NCBI GenBank assembly: GCA_038231215.1 | Contig: JBBRLS010000010.1 | Location: 1 to 64,000, forward strand | Reading direction: 5' to 3' | Length of the DNA: 64,000 nucleotides | Source of the DNA: Schlegelella_A sp038231215 | GTDB taxonomy: Bacteria; Pseudomonadota; Gammaproteobacteria; Burkholderiales; Burkholderiaceae_C | In this document: positions 36,501 to 49,222 of the stretch, piece after piece | How positions within the stretch are numbered: position 1 is the stretch's first letter | Layout of the letters: the number at the start of each line of letters is the position of its first letter | Position numbers and translations under genes: made by a program | Notes under the pieces: model-generated | What the model was told of the DNA's origin: nothing | The model's database searches: none | What the model saw: the letters and a program-made list of their open reading frames with translations, nothing else

Positions 36501-37047
36501 CACCCTCGTCGTCTCCGACGCGGGCACGCCGATCATCGGCGGCCTGCGCCAGAACACCGGGCCCGGCTTCGAGAGCGGCGCCATCCCGTCGCAGTACTTC
36601 CTGGCCGGCTTCGACGCACGGGGCTTCGAGCAATGGTCGAAGGTCTATGCAGGCACCGGGCGGCCGGCCGCGAGCGGCCTGGTGCGCGCCGGCGACGCCG
36701 ACTACTACGCCACCTTCGGCACCTTCGCCTCTCTCTACGGCAGCAACGCCGGCGGCAGCGATGCAGTGGTGGTGAAGATCGGTCAGGACGGCAGCGAGCG
36801 CTGGGGCATGCAGTACGGCAGCCCCGGCGACGAGCGGCCGAACGGCATCGACCTAGACGTCTACGGCAACGTGTTCGTCTACGGCGCCACCACCGGCGGC
36901 TGGGGGCCGGGTTTGAGCGCCGGCTTCGGCGATCGCGATCTCTTCGTGCTGAAGCTGAGCCCGCGTGGGCAGATCCAGGGTGCGCCGCCGGGACGGGCCC
37001 GCGTCGCGGCCGCACGTTCGAGCCCCGCGTTGCCGTTGTTGCACTGA
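33583..37047 (+). CDS. Very large lipoprotein with an Ig-like (Big2-type) domain and SBBP-like repeats
   Basis: GTG 33583 has AAGGAG eight bases upstream and gives 1154 residues; the GTG at 33550 that overlaps the previous stop is the alternative. The lipobox is AVAGFVLSACGGGG. A Big2-like domain follows (ITRVTVSPAGAVLAPGAAAR, VAVSWSSTSAAVSV). The middle 500 residues are unassigned and beta-rich. The last 450 residues carry repeats such as GFGFDDLGRIYIAATSS, GNEYGFGMDIAADGSIYTVS without the first letter, and IDLDVYGNVFVYGATTGGWG, ending FGDRDLFVLKLSPRGQIQ. That is the wording of SBBP beta-propeller repeats. Probably surface-anchored, cotranscribed with its neighbours. Confidence 0.8.
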   Translation: MSRRARPWSPLTRLASCVAVAGFVLSACGGGGASTSAPVPPVVVDPPRITRVTVSPAGAVLAPGAAARLTATVLDQNGAEMSGVAVSWSSTSAAVSVAFDGTLTAGADIDSSQIRAQAGGMHSQPIDAMVVRMVAGARLLPDAEVLAEPTPIDAAQTGSPGSRFNARIGGTAPTVGQVLLASGGKALAGRVVSTLPAGTGHDVVLEAVGLADVFEQAKIVSRIDASSLPVQFPSGNPTSEKTLPNGSIERHFRLDLAAFTAPAIATASRRGVAAAGHARPEAGRRFSSGPLRCEAEGTVAPSFQASSIDVTPTGSFGIVETTFIVDGGAAYAKVLAEGYFGVQIAGSVRLSGQLDGSLDCKATLISLPIPVPPQIALIVHPVLPVGFKFAAAGQINSPALDLKLDSSVKQPIKAGFELGADGTLTNLSELDRTQLESTFAWNLDADTAAPRFRLEADARAGLFADVCLTSPLLEAAARVLDFSPNLPLVEGFAGFRATSRLQSVAAQLAAPAAPSQYRVDFVASMATSASVDKALALLGSLVGATGFDNTQVAWEPTIMQSPTGAGLASLRAFHTGDPVRFDVVMNADTLKASLLGVDLLPYNIKRVEVWRKAGDGSASRVATRDAAAGEASFTLKWPADADGALNNSYYAMVVPVFGDAFPLLLGEMRGWDGVRQAGANARDEARGFGFDDLGRIYIAATSSSQFSYADPGTGAPTSLPVFGGYDTQVLRYNPLGTVTGGLSFGGSGDDVPIRMKRGPNGALYAIGTTAFGSLTGVPSGSIFSAWIAKVDVSGIQPKLEWRRQIGGRNEYGFGMDIAADGSIYTVSSIAGASADVGGTAFGQTCGDSQTGNGSVDAADDCGDTVVTRLTPDGDVVWRSTASRPGWQREPSIAVRGNTVIVMSATFCEIEDASVADATRGPCVDNKWLDPASNTIYALPMIGLSRVDPSSGAYTHLRSIRSLAGGAAASMSGFTLVVSDAGTPIIGGLRQNTGPGFESGAIPSQYFLAGFDARGFEQWSKVYAGTGRPAASGLVRAGDADYYATFGTFASLYGSNAGGSDAVVVKIGQDGSERWGMQYGSPGDERPNGIDLDVYGNVFVYGATTGGWGPGLSAGFGDRDLFVLKLSPRGQIQGAPPGRARVAAARSSPALPLLH

Positions 37048-37072
37048 ACGCGCACCGAACCGGAGACATCTC

Positions 37073-38875
37073 ATGTCCAAGCACTACGCCTCGTCCCTGC
37101 TCGTCGCCGTCGCGGGCTGCTGCACGCTCGCCGCTTGCGGCGGTTCCTCGGAAACCTCCACCCCGGTAGTCGTCGTGCCGCCGCTCGTCGTGCCTGCCGC
37201 GCTGGCAATCGCTCCAGACGATCTGTTCTCGCGACCGGCCAATGCCATCGTCGTGGTCAGTACGGTCGACGACGCCCGCGCTTCCAGCGCCACCATCGGC
37301 CGCTCGGGCGGCTCGTTGACAACGACGGGCGCCGACGGCAGCAGGTTCACCTTGAGCGTGCCGGCCAACTCACTGGCGGAGGACACCGTCATCACGATGA
37401 CGCCGATCACCGGCACCACCGGCGCGCCCTGGACGCGTGCGGTCGGCGCTCGCTTCACGCCCTCTGGGTTGCGCTTTCACCAGCTCGCGACCTTGCAGAT
37501 CGACCCGCCGGCGACGTTCGACGTGCCGGTCACCGAGCAGGCGATGCTCGGCGCCGGCGACGAGGGCGAGATCTTCTTCGCCACGCCCGACCCGGGCGCC
37601 ACGCCGCGCATCCGCGTCGCGCATTTCACCGACTACTGGTTCGGGCAGCTCACCGCCGAGCAGCTGGCTGCTGCGCGACTACGTCTGCCGAGGCTGGCCG
37701 AACTCCAGCTGGAGAGTGAAATTGCCGCGGCGCTGACAGCCGAGCGAGCCCGACAACTGGCCGGCGCAACCGACCCAGACCCGAACGGCGTCGCCTTCTC
37801 AGCCCTCTTCGGCAAAGTGATGAAGCAGTACCTGGAAGAGGTGCTAGAGCCGCGCATCGTCGCTGCTCGCACCTGCGCCGACTACAAGGCGATCCTCAGT
37901 GCGCTGTTCACGCTGGAGCGGCAAAGAGAGCTGCTCGGCGCGTCACAAGGCAGCGAGCACCTGTTCACCGGCGAGTCGCTGGACGCCGGATTCGCGTTCT
38001 TCGTTCGGGACTTCGTGCCCTTCGGCAACATCGCCAAGGCCGCGCAATTCACTTGCTTCAAGGAGGCGAGCGAGCGCTGCGTCATGCGCAATCACCTCGA
38101 CCTTGCACAGTTCACGGCACAGCAAGACCGACTTTCCGCGCTGCTCACCGAATTTCAGGCAGCCGACAGCGACTTCGGGCGCACCTACCTCCGCTACGGC
38201 GAAAGATTCGACGCCTGCTACCGCTTCGACGTGCAATTCGATTCGACGCTCATCGTGGCGAACGTGCCAGGTGCGGTCTCTGCGACGAGCACGGTGACTT
38301 CGCGCATCAACGATCTGCGGCCGCTCGCCGGACTCGTTTCGGCAATTCCGTTCTTCGCCGAATTCAACCCCGTCGTGAAGAGCGCCGCACTGGTCAACAC
38401 GAGCGTCGACATCGAGGCGCCGGCCTGCGGCAACTTGAGCAACGTCGCGAGAGGCGGCTCGACCCTGTCGACGAACCTCGTCTTTTCGACCGGCGCCAAC
38501 AACAAGGCGGACCACCTGAAGATCACGATCGGGCTCGGCAATACCGGCGAGTCCTGGACGCTCACGGGCTGCGGTGCCGGCTCGGTTCGTTACGGGCCCC
38601 AGCCGCTGTGGACCGACGCCTTCCTGGCCACCCACGAGGCCGTCCGATTCGAGCAGACCGGCCTCGGCCGCGGCGTCAGCCTGACGTTTCGCAACCCCGA
38701 ACCCAAGGATGCGAGCGGCGCCTTTCCGCCCAGCGCGCTGCCGCTCAACGGCGCCACGGTCCTCGACAAGACGTGGAAGCAGGTAGTCGGCAACGTGCAG
38801 GAGACAACGACGCTGAAGGTGATCCACAAGCCGGTGGCGATGGTCGAACTCGCGCTGCCGCCGCCTGCTCCGTAG
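37073..38875 (+). CDS. Large lipoprotein with a ZU5-like module
   Basis: 600 residues, ATG 37073 with GGAGAC upstream. The lipobox is VAGCCTLAACGGSS. Residues about 75-140 contain GGSLTTTGADGSRFTLSVP and SLAEDTVITMTPI, a ZU5-like module also found in the first lipoprotein of this cluster. A helical, charged middle (LQLESEIAAALTAERARQLA; YKAILSALFTLERQRELLG) is unlike the beta-rich neighbours, and the C-terminus returns to beta strands (WTLTGCGAGSVRYG). Six or more Cys suggest disulfides outside the cytoplasm. I do not recognise the whole architecture. It is 25 bases downstream of the previous gene, so the three intact lipoproteins form one operon. Confidence 0.78.
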   Translation: MSKHYASSLLVAVAGCCTLAACGGSSETSTPVVVVPPLVVPAALAIAPDDLFSRPANAIVVVSTVDDARASSATIGRSGGSLTTTGADGSRFTLSVPANSLAEDTVITMTPITGTTGAPWTRAVGARFTPSGLRFHQLATLQIDPPATFDVPVTEQAMLGAGDEGEIFFATPDPGATPRIRVAHFTDYWFGQLTAEQLAAARLRLPRLAELQLESEIAAALTAERARQLAGATDPDPNGVAFSALFGKVMKQYLEEVLEPRIVAARTCADYKAILSALFTLERQRELLGASQGSEHLFTGESLDAGFAFFVRDFVPFGNIAKAAQFTCFKEASERCVMRNHLDLAQFTAQQDRLSALLTEFQAADSDFGRTYLRYGERFDACYRFDVQFDSTLIVANVPGAVSATSTVTSRINDLRPLAGLVSAIPFFAEFNPVVKSAALVNTSVDIEAPACGNLSNVARGGSTLSTNLVFSTGANNKADHLKITIGLGNTGESWTLTGCGAGSVRYGPQPLWTDAFLATHEAVRFEQTGLGRGVSLTFRNPEPKDASGAFPPSALPLNGATVLDKTWKQVVGNVQETTTLKVIHKPVAMVELALPPPAP

Positions 38876-38926
38876 CCGTCCCCGTCTCGAGGTGGGGATC
38901 GGCCTCGGGCTTCGTTTCAAACCAAG

Positions 38927-40093
38927 ATGATCCTCATGAATTCAAACGCGAAGAACATGTCCGGCCGGCAGCCCCACCGGGCCTCAGCCGTTCCGGCCCC
39001 ATACCTCGCCGTGGCAACGCTGGCGCTCGTCACGGCCTGCGGCGGCGGCGGCGATCCCTTGCCCGCCACCCCGCCTCCGCCCACCGCGCAGACCTTCACC
39101 GTCGCAGGCACGGTCAGCGGCCTGCGCCTGCGCGTCGGCGGCCCGGTGCTTCGCAACAATGGCGCCGACGACATCACGGTGCTCGGCGACGGCGCGTTCA
39201 GCTTCGGCACCGCCCTTTCGGCCGGCAGCCCTACAACGTGACTGTCGCAACTCAGCCAACCGGCCCGAGCCAGACCTGCACGTTGACAAACGGGAGCGGC
39301 GTGATCGGCAGTGCTGACGTCGCTAACGTCGCCGTCGTGTGCCCGTTCGGCACCGTCTACAACATGCGCGGCACCGTTACCGGCCTCGCCGGCTCCAATC
39401 TCGTCCTCGACTACGCATCGAACAACACGAGCACCAAGGCGCAGTTTCTCGTCAATAGCAACGGCACCTTCACGCTCGATCCGCTCTCCACCAACTCGAT
39501 CACCGGAACGGTTTTCACGGTCAGCGTCGCGGTGCAGCCCACCAGCCCGGCGCAAACCTGCACGATCGCCAACGGCAGCGGCACCGTCGGCACGGCGTGA
39601 CGATCCAGTTCCCGCCGGCGGCACCCTCAACGTCGACGCGGCGCACGGGCCGAACCCGGCGCGTGGCGCGCTGGTGGCCATCGGCACGGCGGCACAGCCG
39701 ATCGTCTTCACGTCCGACCGGGGCGCGGCCGCAGCAGCAGCAGGCGACTGGCTCGGTGTCGGCTTCGGCGGCAGCATCGATCCGCGCAGCGTCATGCAGC
39801 ACACGCAGGTCAAGTTCGCAGGAGGCGCCGGCACGGGCAGCAGCTCGTGCACTTTTCCGGGCCGGGTCGGCAACAACGACGCCGCCATTCGCATCTTCGG
39901 TCCGCCGGCGACGCAGTTCATCACCAACACCGAGATCGTCTCGAGCGCGCGCGATGGCATCGACCGCGGCTGGCGTGCGGATCTCCAGCCCGACTTCCTG
40001 TCGAGCAACACGTTCACGGCGGTGGCGGCGTGCAGGGAGAGCACGCCCTCGACAAGGGCTGGCGCCTGCCCGACGAACCCGACCTGCCCCTAG
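38927..40093 (+). pseudogene. Broken lipoprotein gene with repeat domains and a beta-helix C-terminus
   Basis: Three frames must be joined. Frame one (ATG 38927) has the lipobox LAVATLALVTACGGGG and a first repeat ending FGTALSAGSP; it stops at 39241 because one C is missing in CCC at 39229-39231. Frame two resumes YNVTVATQPTGPSQTCTLTN and a second repeat VSVAVQPTSPAQTCTIANGS, then stops at 39600. Frame three starts at about 39597, DPVPAGGTLNVDAAHGPNPA, and runs through GTAAQPIVFTSD and QFITNTEIVSSARDGIDRG to NPTCP. The first half is a tandem YNVTV..QP..QTC..NGSG repeat; the second is a right-handed beta-helix that lacks its usual first rungs. Either a pseudogene or two sequencing errors. Confidence 0.7.
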
Positions 40094-40154
40094 CAATGTC
40101 GGACGCCGCTTCACCAGGCAGCCCGGCCTATGAGGGGCCGTGGTCTGCCGAGCT

Positions 40155-41989
<1,835 letters not shown>

Positions 41990-41993
<4 letters not shown>

Positions 41994-43729
41994 AGCAGCA
42001 CCCTGCGGAAGTCGCCCAGCACCTGAATCAGGAAGGCGTTGAAGCGCGCGGCCATCGCGCCGTCGACGACGCGATGGTCCCAGCTCAACGAGAGCGGCAG
42101 CATGAGCCGTGGCTGGAAAGCCTTGCCGTCCCATACCGGCTCGGTCAGGCTGCGGCAGACTCCGAGGATGGCGACCTCGGGCGCGTTGATGATGGGCGTG
42201 AAGTAGCGGCCGCCGATGCCGCCGAGCGACGAGATCGAGAAGCAACCGCCGCTCATGTCGGCCGGTGACAGCTTGCCATCGCGCGCCTTCTTGGCGAGTT
42301 CGCCCATCTCGGTAGAGATCTGCAGCACGCCCTTCTTGTCGACGTCCTTGATGACCGGCACGACGAGGCCGTTCGGCGTGTCGGCTGCGAAGCCGATGTG
42401 GAAGTACTTCTTCAGGACGATGTGATCGGCCTCGAGGCTGGCGTTGAAGTCGGGAAACTTCTGCAGCGCGGCGACGCAGGCCTTGATGAGGAAGGCGAGC
42501 ATCGTCACCTTGACGCCCGACTTCTCGTTCTCCTTGTTGGTCGAGACGCGGAACGCCTCGAGGTCGGTGATGTCGGCGTCATCGTGATTGGTGACGTGCG
42601 GAATCGTTACCCAGTTGCGATGCAGCACCGGGCCGCTGATCTTCTTGATCCGCGAGAGATCCTTCTTCTCGATCGGCCCGAACTTTGCGAAGTCGACCTG
42701 CGGCCATGGCGGCATGCCGGGGAAGCCGCTGCCCGTGCCAGAGCTGACCGAAGCAGGCGCCCTGGCCGCTTGCGCTTGCGTCTGCCGCGTGCCGGCCATC
42801 ACAGCCTTGACGAAGCCCTGCACGTCTTCCTGCGTGATGCGGCCCTTCGGCCCGCTGCCCTTCACTTCGGCGAGCGGCACGCCGAGCTCGCGGGCCAGCT
42901 TCCTGATCGTTGGCGAGGCATGCGGCAAGGCGCCCTGCGGCGCCGTCGGCTCGTGCGCCGGCAAGGCCGCGGTCGGGACCGCGCGCTCGGCCGAAGCCGA
43001 TGCCGCCGACGAAGCAGGCGCCGCAGGTCGGGCTCCCTCTCCCGCCCCAGCGGGAGAGGGCTGGGGTGAGGGCGCCGCCGCCACCACGCTGCCGGAAGCC
43101 GCCTCGACGGTGGCGATCGCGCTGCCCTTCTTCACCTTGTCGCCGACCTTGACCTGCAAGGCCTTCAGCACGCCGGCATGCGACGACGGGATCTCCATCG
43201 AGGCCTTGTCGCTCTCGACGGTGATGAGGCTCTGCTCTTCCTTGATCGTGTCGCCGGGCTTGACCAGCACCTCGATCACGGCAACCTCGTCGAAGTCGCC
43301 GATGTCGGGGACGACGATCTCGATGAGCCCCTCACCCCTGCCCTCTCCCGCCGGGGCGGGAGAGGGAGAAGGAGCGGCGGGCTTCGCAACCTCTCCCGGA
43401 GCGGGAGAAGGAGAGGCCGGCCTTGCCCCCTCTCCCGCGGCAGCGGGAGAGGGTTGGGGTGAGGGTGCTGGCGCCGCGGCTGCGGCCTCTTCCTCGGCTT
43501 CCAGCATCAGCAACACCGACCCTTCGCTGATCTTGTCGCCGAGCTTGACGCGCATCTCCTTCACGACGCCCGCAGCGCTCGACGGGATCTCCATCGACGC
43601 CTTGTCGCTCTCGACGGTGACGAGCGACTGCTCGGCCTTGATGCGGTCGCCCGGCTTGACGAGGACCTCGATGATCTCGACATCCTTGAAGTCGCCGATG
43701 TCCGGAACCTTCACTTCCACGGTGGCCAT
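41990..43729 (-). CDS. aceF: Dihydrolipoyl acetyltransferase (E2) of pyruvate dehydrogenase
   Basis: 579 residues, ATG 43729. Two lipoyl domains (about 1-80 and 136-213), each with ESDKASMEIPSS carrying the lipoylated Lys, are separated by Pro/Ala/Gly linkers. The E1/E3-binding domain follows (ASPTIRKLARELGVPLAEVK, GPKGRITQEDV). The catalytic domain ends with LSLSWDHRVVDGAMAARFN, whose His and Asp are catalytic. It passes acetyl from E1 to CoA. Both linkers are built largely of in-frame palindromic repeats (copies 4-7), giving wording such as PSPQPSPAAAGEGARP. It lies ten bases after aceE and overlaps lpdA. Confidence 0.98.
43035..43072. repeat. Palindromic repeat, copy 4, inside aceF
   Basis: CCCTCTCCCGC, four-base loop, GCGGGAGAGGG, tail CTGGGGTGAGGG. 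It encodes PSPQPSPAGAGEGARP on the minus strand, in the linker between the second lipoyl domain and the E1/E3-binding domain. Same orientation as copies 3 and 7. Confidence 0.85.
43328..43375. repeat. Palindromic repeat, copy 5, inside aceF
   Basis: Tail CCCCTCACCCCTG on the left, perfect arms CCCTCTCCCGC and GCGGGAGAGGG with a four-base loop, then GAGAAGGAGC. It encodes PSPSPAPAGEGRGEG on the minus strand, just before the second lipoyl domain. Orientation as copies 1 and 2. Confidence 0.85.
43390..43413. repeat. Palindromic repeat, copy 6 (short), inside aceF
   Basis: Only the hairpin core is present: CCTCTCCCG, a short loop and GCGGGAGAAGG, without a clear CCCTCACCCC tail. It encodes SPSPAPGEV on the minus strand. 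It looks like a degenerate copy lying between copies 5 and 7 in the first linker. Confidence 0.65.
43426..43465. repeat. Palindromic repeat, copy 7, inside aceF
   Basis: CCCTCTCCCGC, four-base loop, GCGGGAGAGGG, tail TTGGGGTGAGGG. It is identical to copy 3 except for one base in the tail. It encodes PSPQPSPAAAGEGARP right after the first lipoyl domain. Confidence 0.85.
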
Positions 43730-43739
43730 CGCGGCGTCC

Positions 43740-46445
<2,706 letters not shown>

Positions 46446-46620
46446 GGGCGTCTCCGGAGTCGTTGTTCTGGCTGCGCAAGAGTGTCGCACAGGATTAGAC
46501 TCTTTCGCATTGCGCCAATTGATTTCACATTACGGCACAAACCGAAACGCCGATATTCCCTTTCGAGCTCGCCTAGGCTCGCCTGGATCGGTGCCTCCGG
46601 CGAACGTCGATAATCGCCGG

Positions 46621-49167
46621 ATGCAGCGTGCCGCGGCGGCGACGACAAACCTTTCTCCGCGACCGACCCGAACCTGGGCCGAGCGGGTGTTCGGCCGCTG
46701 GTGGCGACGCCAGTCGGCGGCGCGCCAGGACCGCTACGCCACGCTCGGGCCGCTCGCCTCGGTGCTGCTCTTCCTTGCCGCGATCATCTCGGCCTTCTGG
46801 TACCTGCGCAATGAGGAATTGGAGCGCGAGCAGGAAGCCGTGCGTCGCGACACGGAGGTCGCGCAACAGCAGCTCCGGCTGCGCCTCATCGACAACCACG
46901 AGCAGCTCGTGCGCATGGCGCGCGACCTCGTCACGCGCGCACTCGATCGCGACGGCTTCCTGGTGCAGGCCTCGACCTTCACGCGCGAGCGCCCCGAGAC
47001 GACCAACCTGATCTGGATCAGCGCGTCTCGCGCCAGCGTCGCCGCCTATTCGGGCACCAGCTTTCCGCCCGAGACCGGCATCAGCGGCATCGACACGCCG
47101 GCCTCGTTGCCGGTCGAGAACTCGAACGCCGAGCCCGAGGCGGCGTTCAAGCGCGGGCGCGATACGCGCCAGACCGTGTATTCGCGACCGTTCAACGACA
47201 GCTTCGGCAACCCGGTCTTCCAGGTTCTGATCCCGCTCGTCGACCGCGGCCGATTCAGCGGCGCCCTGATCGCCGAGTATTCGGTCGAACGACTGCTTCG
47301 CTACTACGTGCCGACGGAGGTGTCGCGACGGCACGCGATCACCCTGCTCGACGCGCAGAACCGCTCGCTCGCCAGCACCGTGATGACGGTTCCGGGCAGC
47401 CCGACGACGCGCCCGTCGATCGTCTTCCAGCTTCCCGTGGCACCGGCCGAAAACGGCCTCGTTCTGCGCGGCCAGGGCTATCGCACGTCGGTGGGCCTGA
47501 TCAGCAACACGCTGTTCTGGATGGTCATGGCGCTCTCGGTGCTGACGGTGTGGATGCTGCTCGGCACCTGGCGACACATGCGGCGGCGGTTGCAGATGCA
47601 GGCGGCACTGGTCTCCGAGATGAACTTCCGACGCGCCATGGAAAACTCGATGCTGACCGGCATGCGCGCCATGGACATGGAAGGCCGCATCAGCTACGTC
47701 AACCCGGCCTTCTGCGCGATGACGGGCTTCTCGGAAGCCGACCTGATCGGCCAGCACCCGCCCTTTCCTTACTGGCCGCACGAGCGCCGCGACGAAAACG
47801 CACGCCTCCTCGAGCAGGAGCTGCAGGGCCGCAGCCCGGTCGGCGGCATCGAGGTCAAGGTGATGAGGAAGGACGGCTCGTTGTTCGACGCACGCATGTA
47901 CGTCTCGCCGCTCATCGACCCCAAAGGGCAGCAGACCGGCTGGATGACCTCGATGACCAACATCACCGAGGCCAAGCGCATCCGCGACCAGCTCACCGCA
48001 TCGCACGAGCGCTTCACGACCGTGCTCGAAGGCCTGGACACTGCCGTCTCGGTGCTCTCGGTGCAGCAGGGCGAACTGCTGTTCGCGAACCGCTCGTACC
48101 GGCTCTGGTTCGGCGCCGGCGCCAAAGGCCACGCCCAGCTTTCCGGCGGCGAGTCGTCGCTTCACCTGCCGCCCGACAGCGATTTCGGCGACGCCGTCGA
48201 CGTGCTCGGCGGCCTGCCGACACAGGAACTCACCGCCGCCGGCTCCGACTCGCGCGAGGTCTTCGTCGAGCCGCTCGGCAAATGGTTCGACGTGCGCGCG
48301 CGCTACCTGCAATGGACCGACGGCCGGCTCGCGCAGATGCTGATCGCCACCGATATCTCGGAGCGGCGCAATGCCGAGGCCGTGGCTGCGCACCAGGCCG
48401 AGAAGGCGCAGGTGACGAGCCGGCTCGTGACGATGGGCGAGATGGCGTCTTCGGTCGCGCACGAGCTGAACCAGCCGCTCACGGCGATCACCAACTACTG
48501 CAACGGCATGGTCACGCGGGTCGAGAACAACGCCATCGACAAGGGCGACCTGATCGCCGCGCTGCAGAAGACCTCGCGCCAGGCCGAGCGCGCCGGGCAG
48601 ATCATCCATCGCATCCGCGCCTTCGTGAAGCGCAGCGAGCCGCAACGGCAGAAGTCCTCGGCGCAGACCATCGTCGAGGACGCGGTCGACCTCGCCGGCA
48701 TCGAGCTGCGTCGTCGCAACGTCGCCATCCAGACCTACATTGCACAGCGCCTGCCGCCTCTCATGGTCGACCCGATCCTCATCGAGCAGGTCGTCCTCAA
48801 CCTGCTGAAGAACGCCGCCGAAGCGATCGACAACGCCAGGCTGCCGCCGGCGCGCCGGCGCATCGAGTTGCGCGTCGTGCCGCGGCACATGCCGGAAGAA
48901 GGCGACGTCATCGAGTTCACGGTCAGCGACAAGGGGCCGGGCCTCAAGGACGAGGTGATCGCGCGCATGTACGAGGCCTTCTTCTCGACCAAGGTCGACG
49001 GGCTCGGCATCGGCCTGAGCCTGTGCCGCTCGATCATCGAGAGCCACCGCGGCCGGATCAAGGCGGTCAACCTCTACAATGGCGCGACGCCGGTCGGCTG
49101 CCGCTTCTCGTTCACGCTGCCCGTCGAACCGTCACGCATCGAAGCCCCCGCGACCGTCACCGCATGA
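46621..49167 (+). CDS. PAS-domain sensor histidine kinase
   Basis: 848 residues from ATG 46621. An N-terminal membrane helix (LASVLLFLAAIISAFWYL, about 40-60) and a second one (NTLFWMVMALSVLTVWMLL, about 300-320) enclose a large periplasmic sensor region. Two PAS domains follow (FRRAMENSMLTGMRAMDMEG and YVNPAFCAMTGFSEADLIG; then RFTTVLEGLDTAVSVLS). The HisKA helix holds the phospho-His in SSVAHELNQPLTAITNY, and the ATPase has VLNLLKNAAEAIDNA, VSDKGPGL and GIGLSLCRSIIESHRG. The wording SSVAHELNQPL is that of the FixL/DctB/TtrS group. Partner: the FixJ-type regulator 55 bases downstream. Ligand unknown; divergence from aceE suggests control of pyruvate metabolism. Confidence 0.92.
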   Translation: MQRAAAATTNLSPRPTRTWAERVFGRWWRRQSAARQDRYATLGPLASVLLFLAAIISAFWYLRNEELEREQEAVRRDTEVAQQQLRLRLIDNHEQLVRMARDLVTRALDRDGFLVQASTFTRERPETTNLIWISASRASVAAYSGTSFPPETGISGIDTPASLPVENSNAEPEAAFKRGRDTRQTVYSRPFNDSFGNPVFQVLIPLVDRGRFSGALIAEYSVERLLRYYVPTEVSRRHAITLLDAQNRSLASTVMTVPGSPTTRPSIVFQLPVAPAENGLVLRGQGYRTSVGLISNTLFWMVMALSVLTVWMLLGTWRHMRRRLQMQAALVSEMNFRRAMENSMLTGMRAMDMEGRISYVNPAFCAMTGFSEADLIGQHPPFPYWPHERRDENARLLEQELQGRSPVGGIEVKVMRKDGSLFDARMYVSPLIDPKGQQTGWMTSMTNITEAKRIRDQLTASHERFTTVLEGLDTAVSVLSVQQGELLFANRSYRLWFGAGAKGHAQLSGGESSLHLPPDSDFGDAVDVLGGLPTQELTAAGSDSREVFVEPLGKWFDVRARYLQWTDGRLAQMLIATDISERRNAEAVAAHQAEKAQVTSRLVTMGEMASSVAHELNQPLTAITNYCNGMVTRVENNAIDKGDLIAALQKTSRQAERAGQIIHRIRAFVKRSEPQRQKSSAQTIVEDAVDLAGIELRRRNVAIQTYIAQRLPPLMVDPILIEQVVLNLLKNAAEAIDNARLPPARRRIELRVVPRHMPEEGDVIEFTVSDKGPGLKDEVIARMYEAFFSTKVDGLGIGLSLCRSIIESHRGRIKAVNLYNGATPVGCRFSFTLPVEPSRIEAPATVTA

Positions 49168-49222
49168 GTCGCCGGACCGCTCCCCAGACGAACAACGCAG
49201 CGCGCCGCGCGAAGGTCACCGA

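Noticed and set aside
43035..43465. Regularly spaced palindromes taken as a CRISPR-like array
   Set aside because: The copies lie within aceF coding sequence, differ in orientation and spacing, and have no unique spacers of constant length or cas genes.
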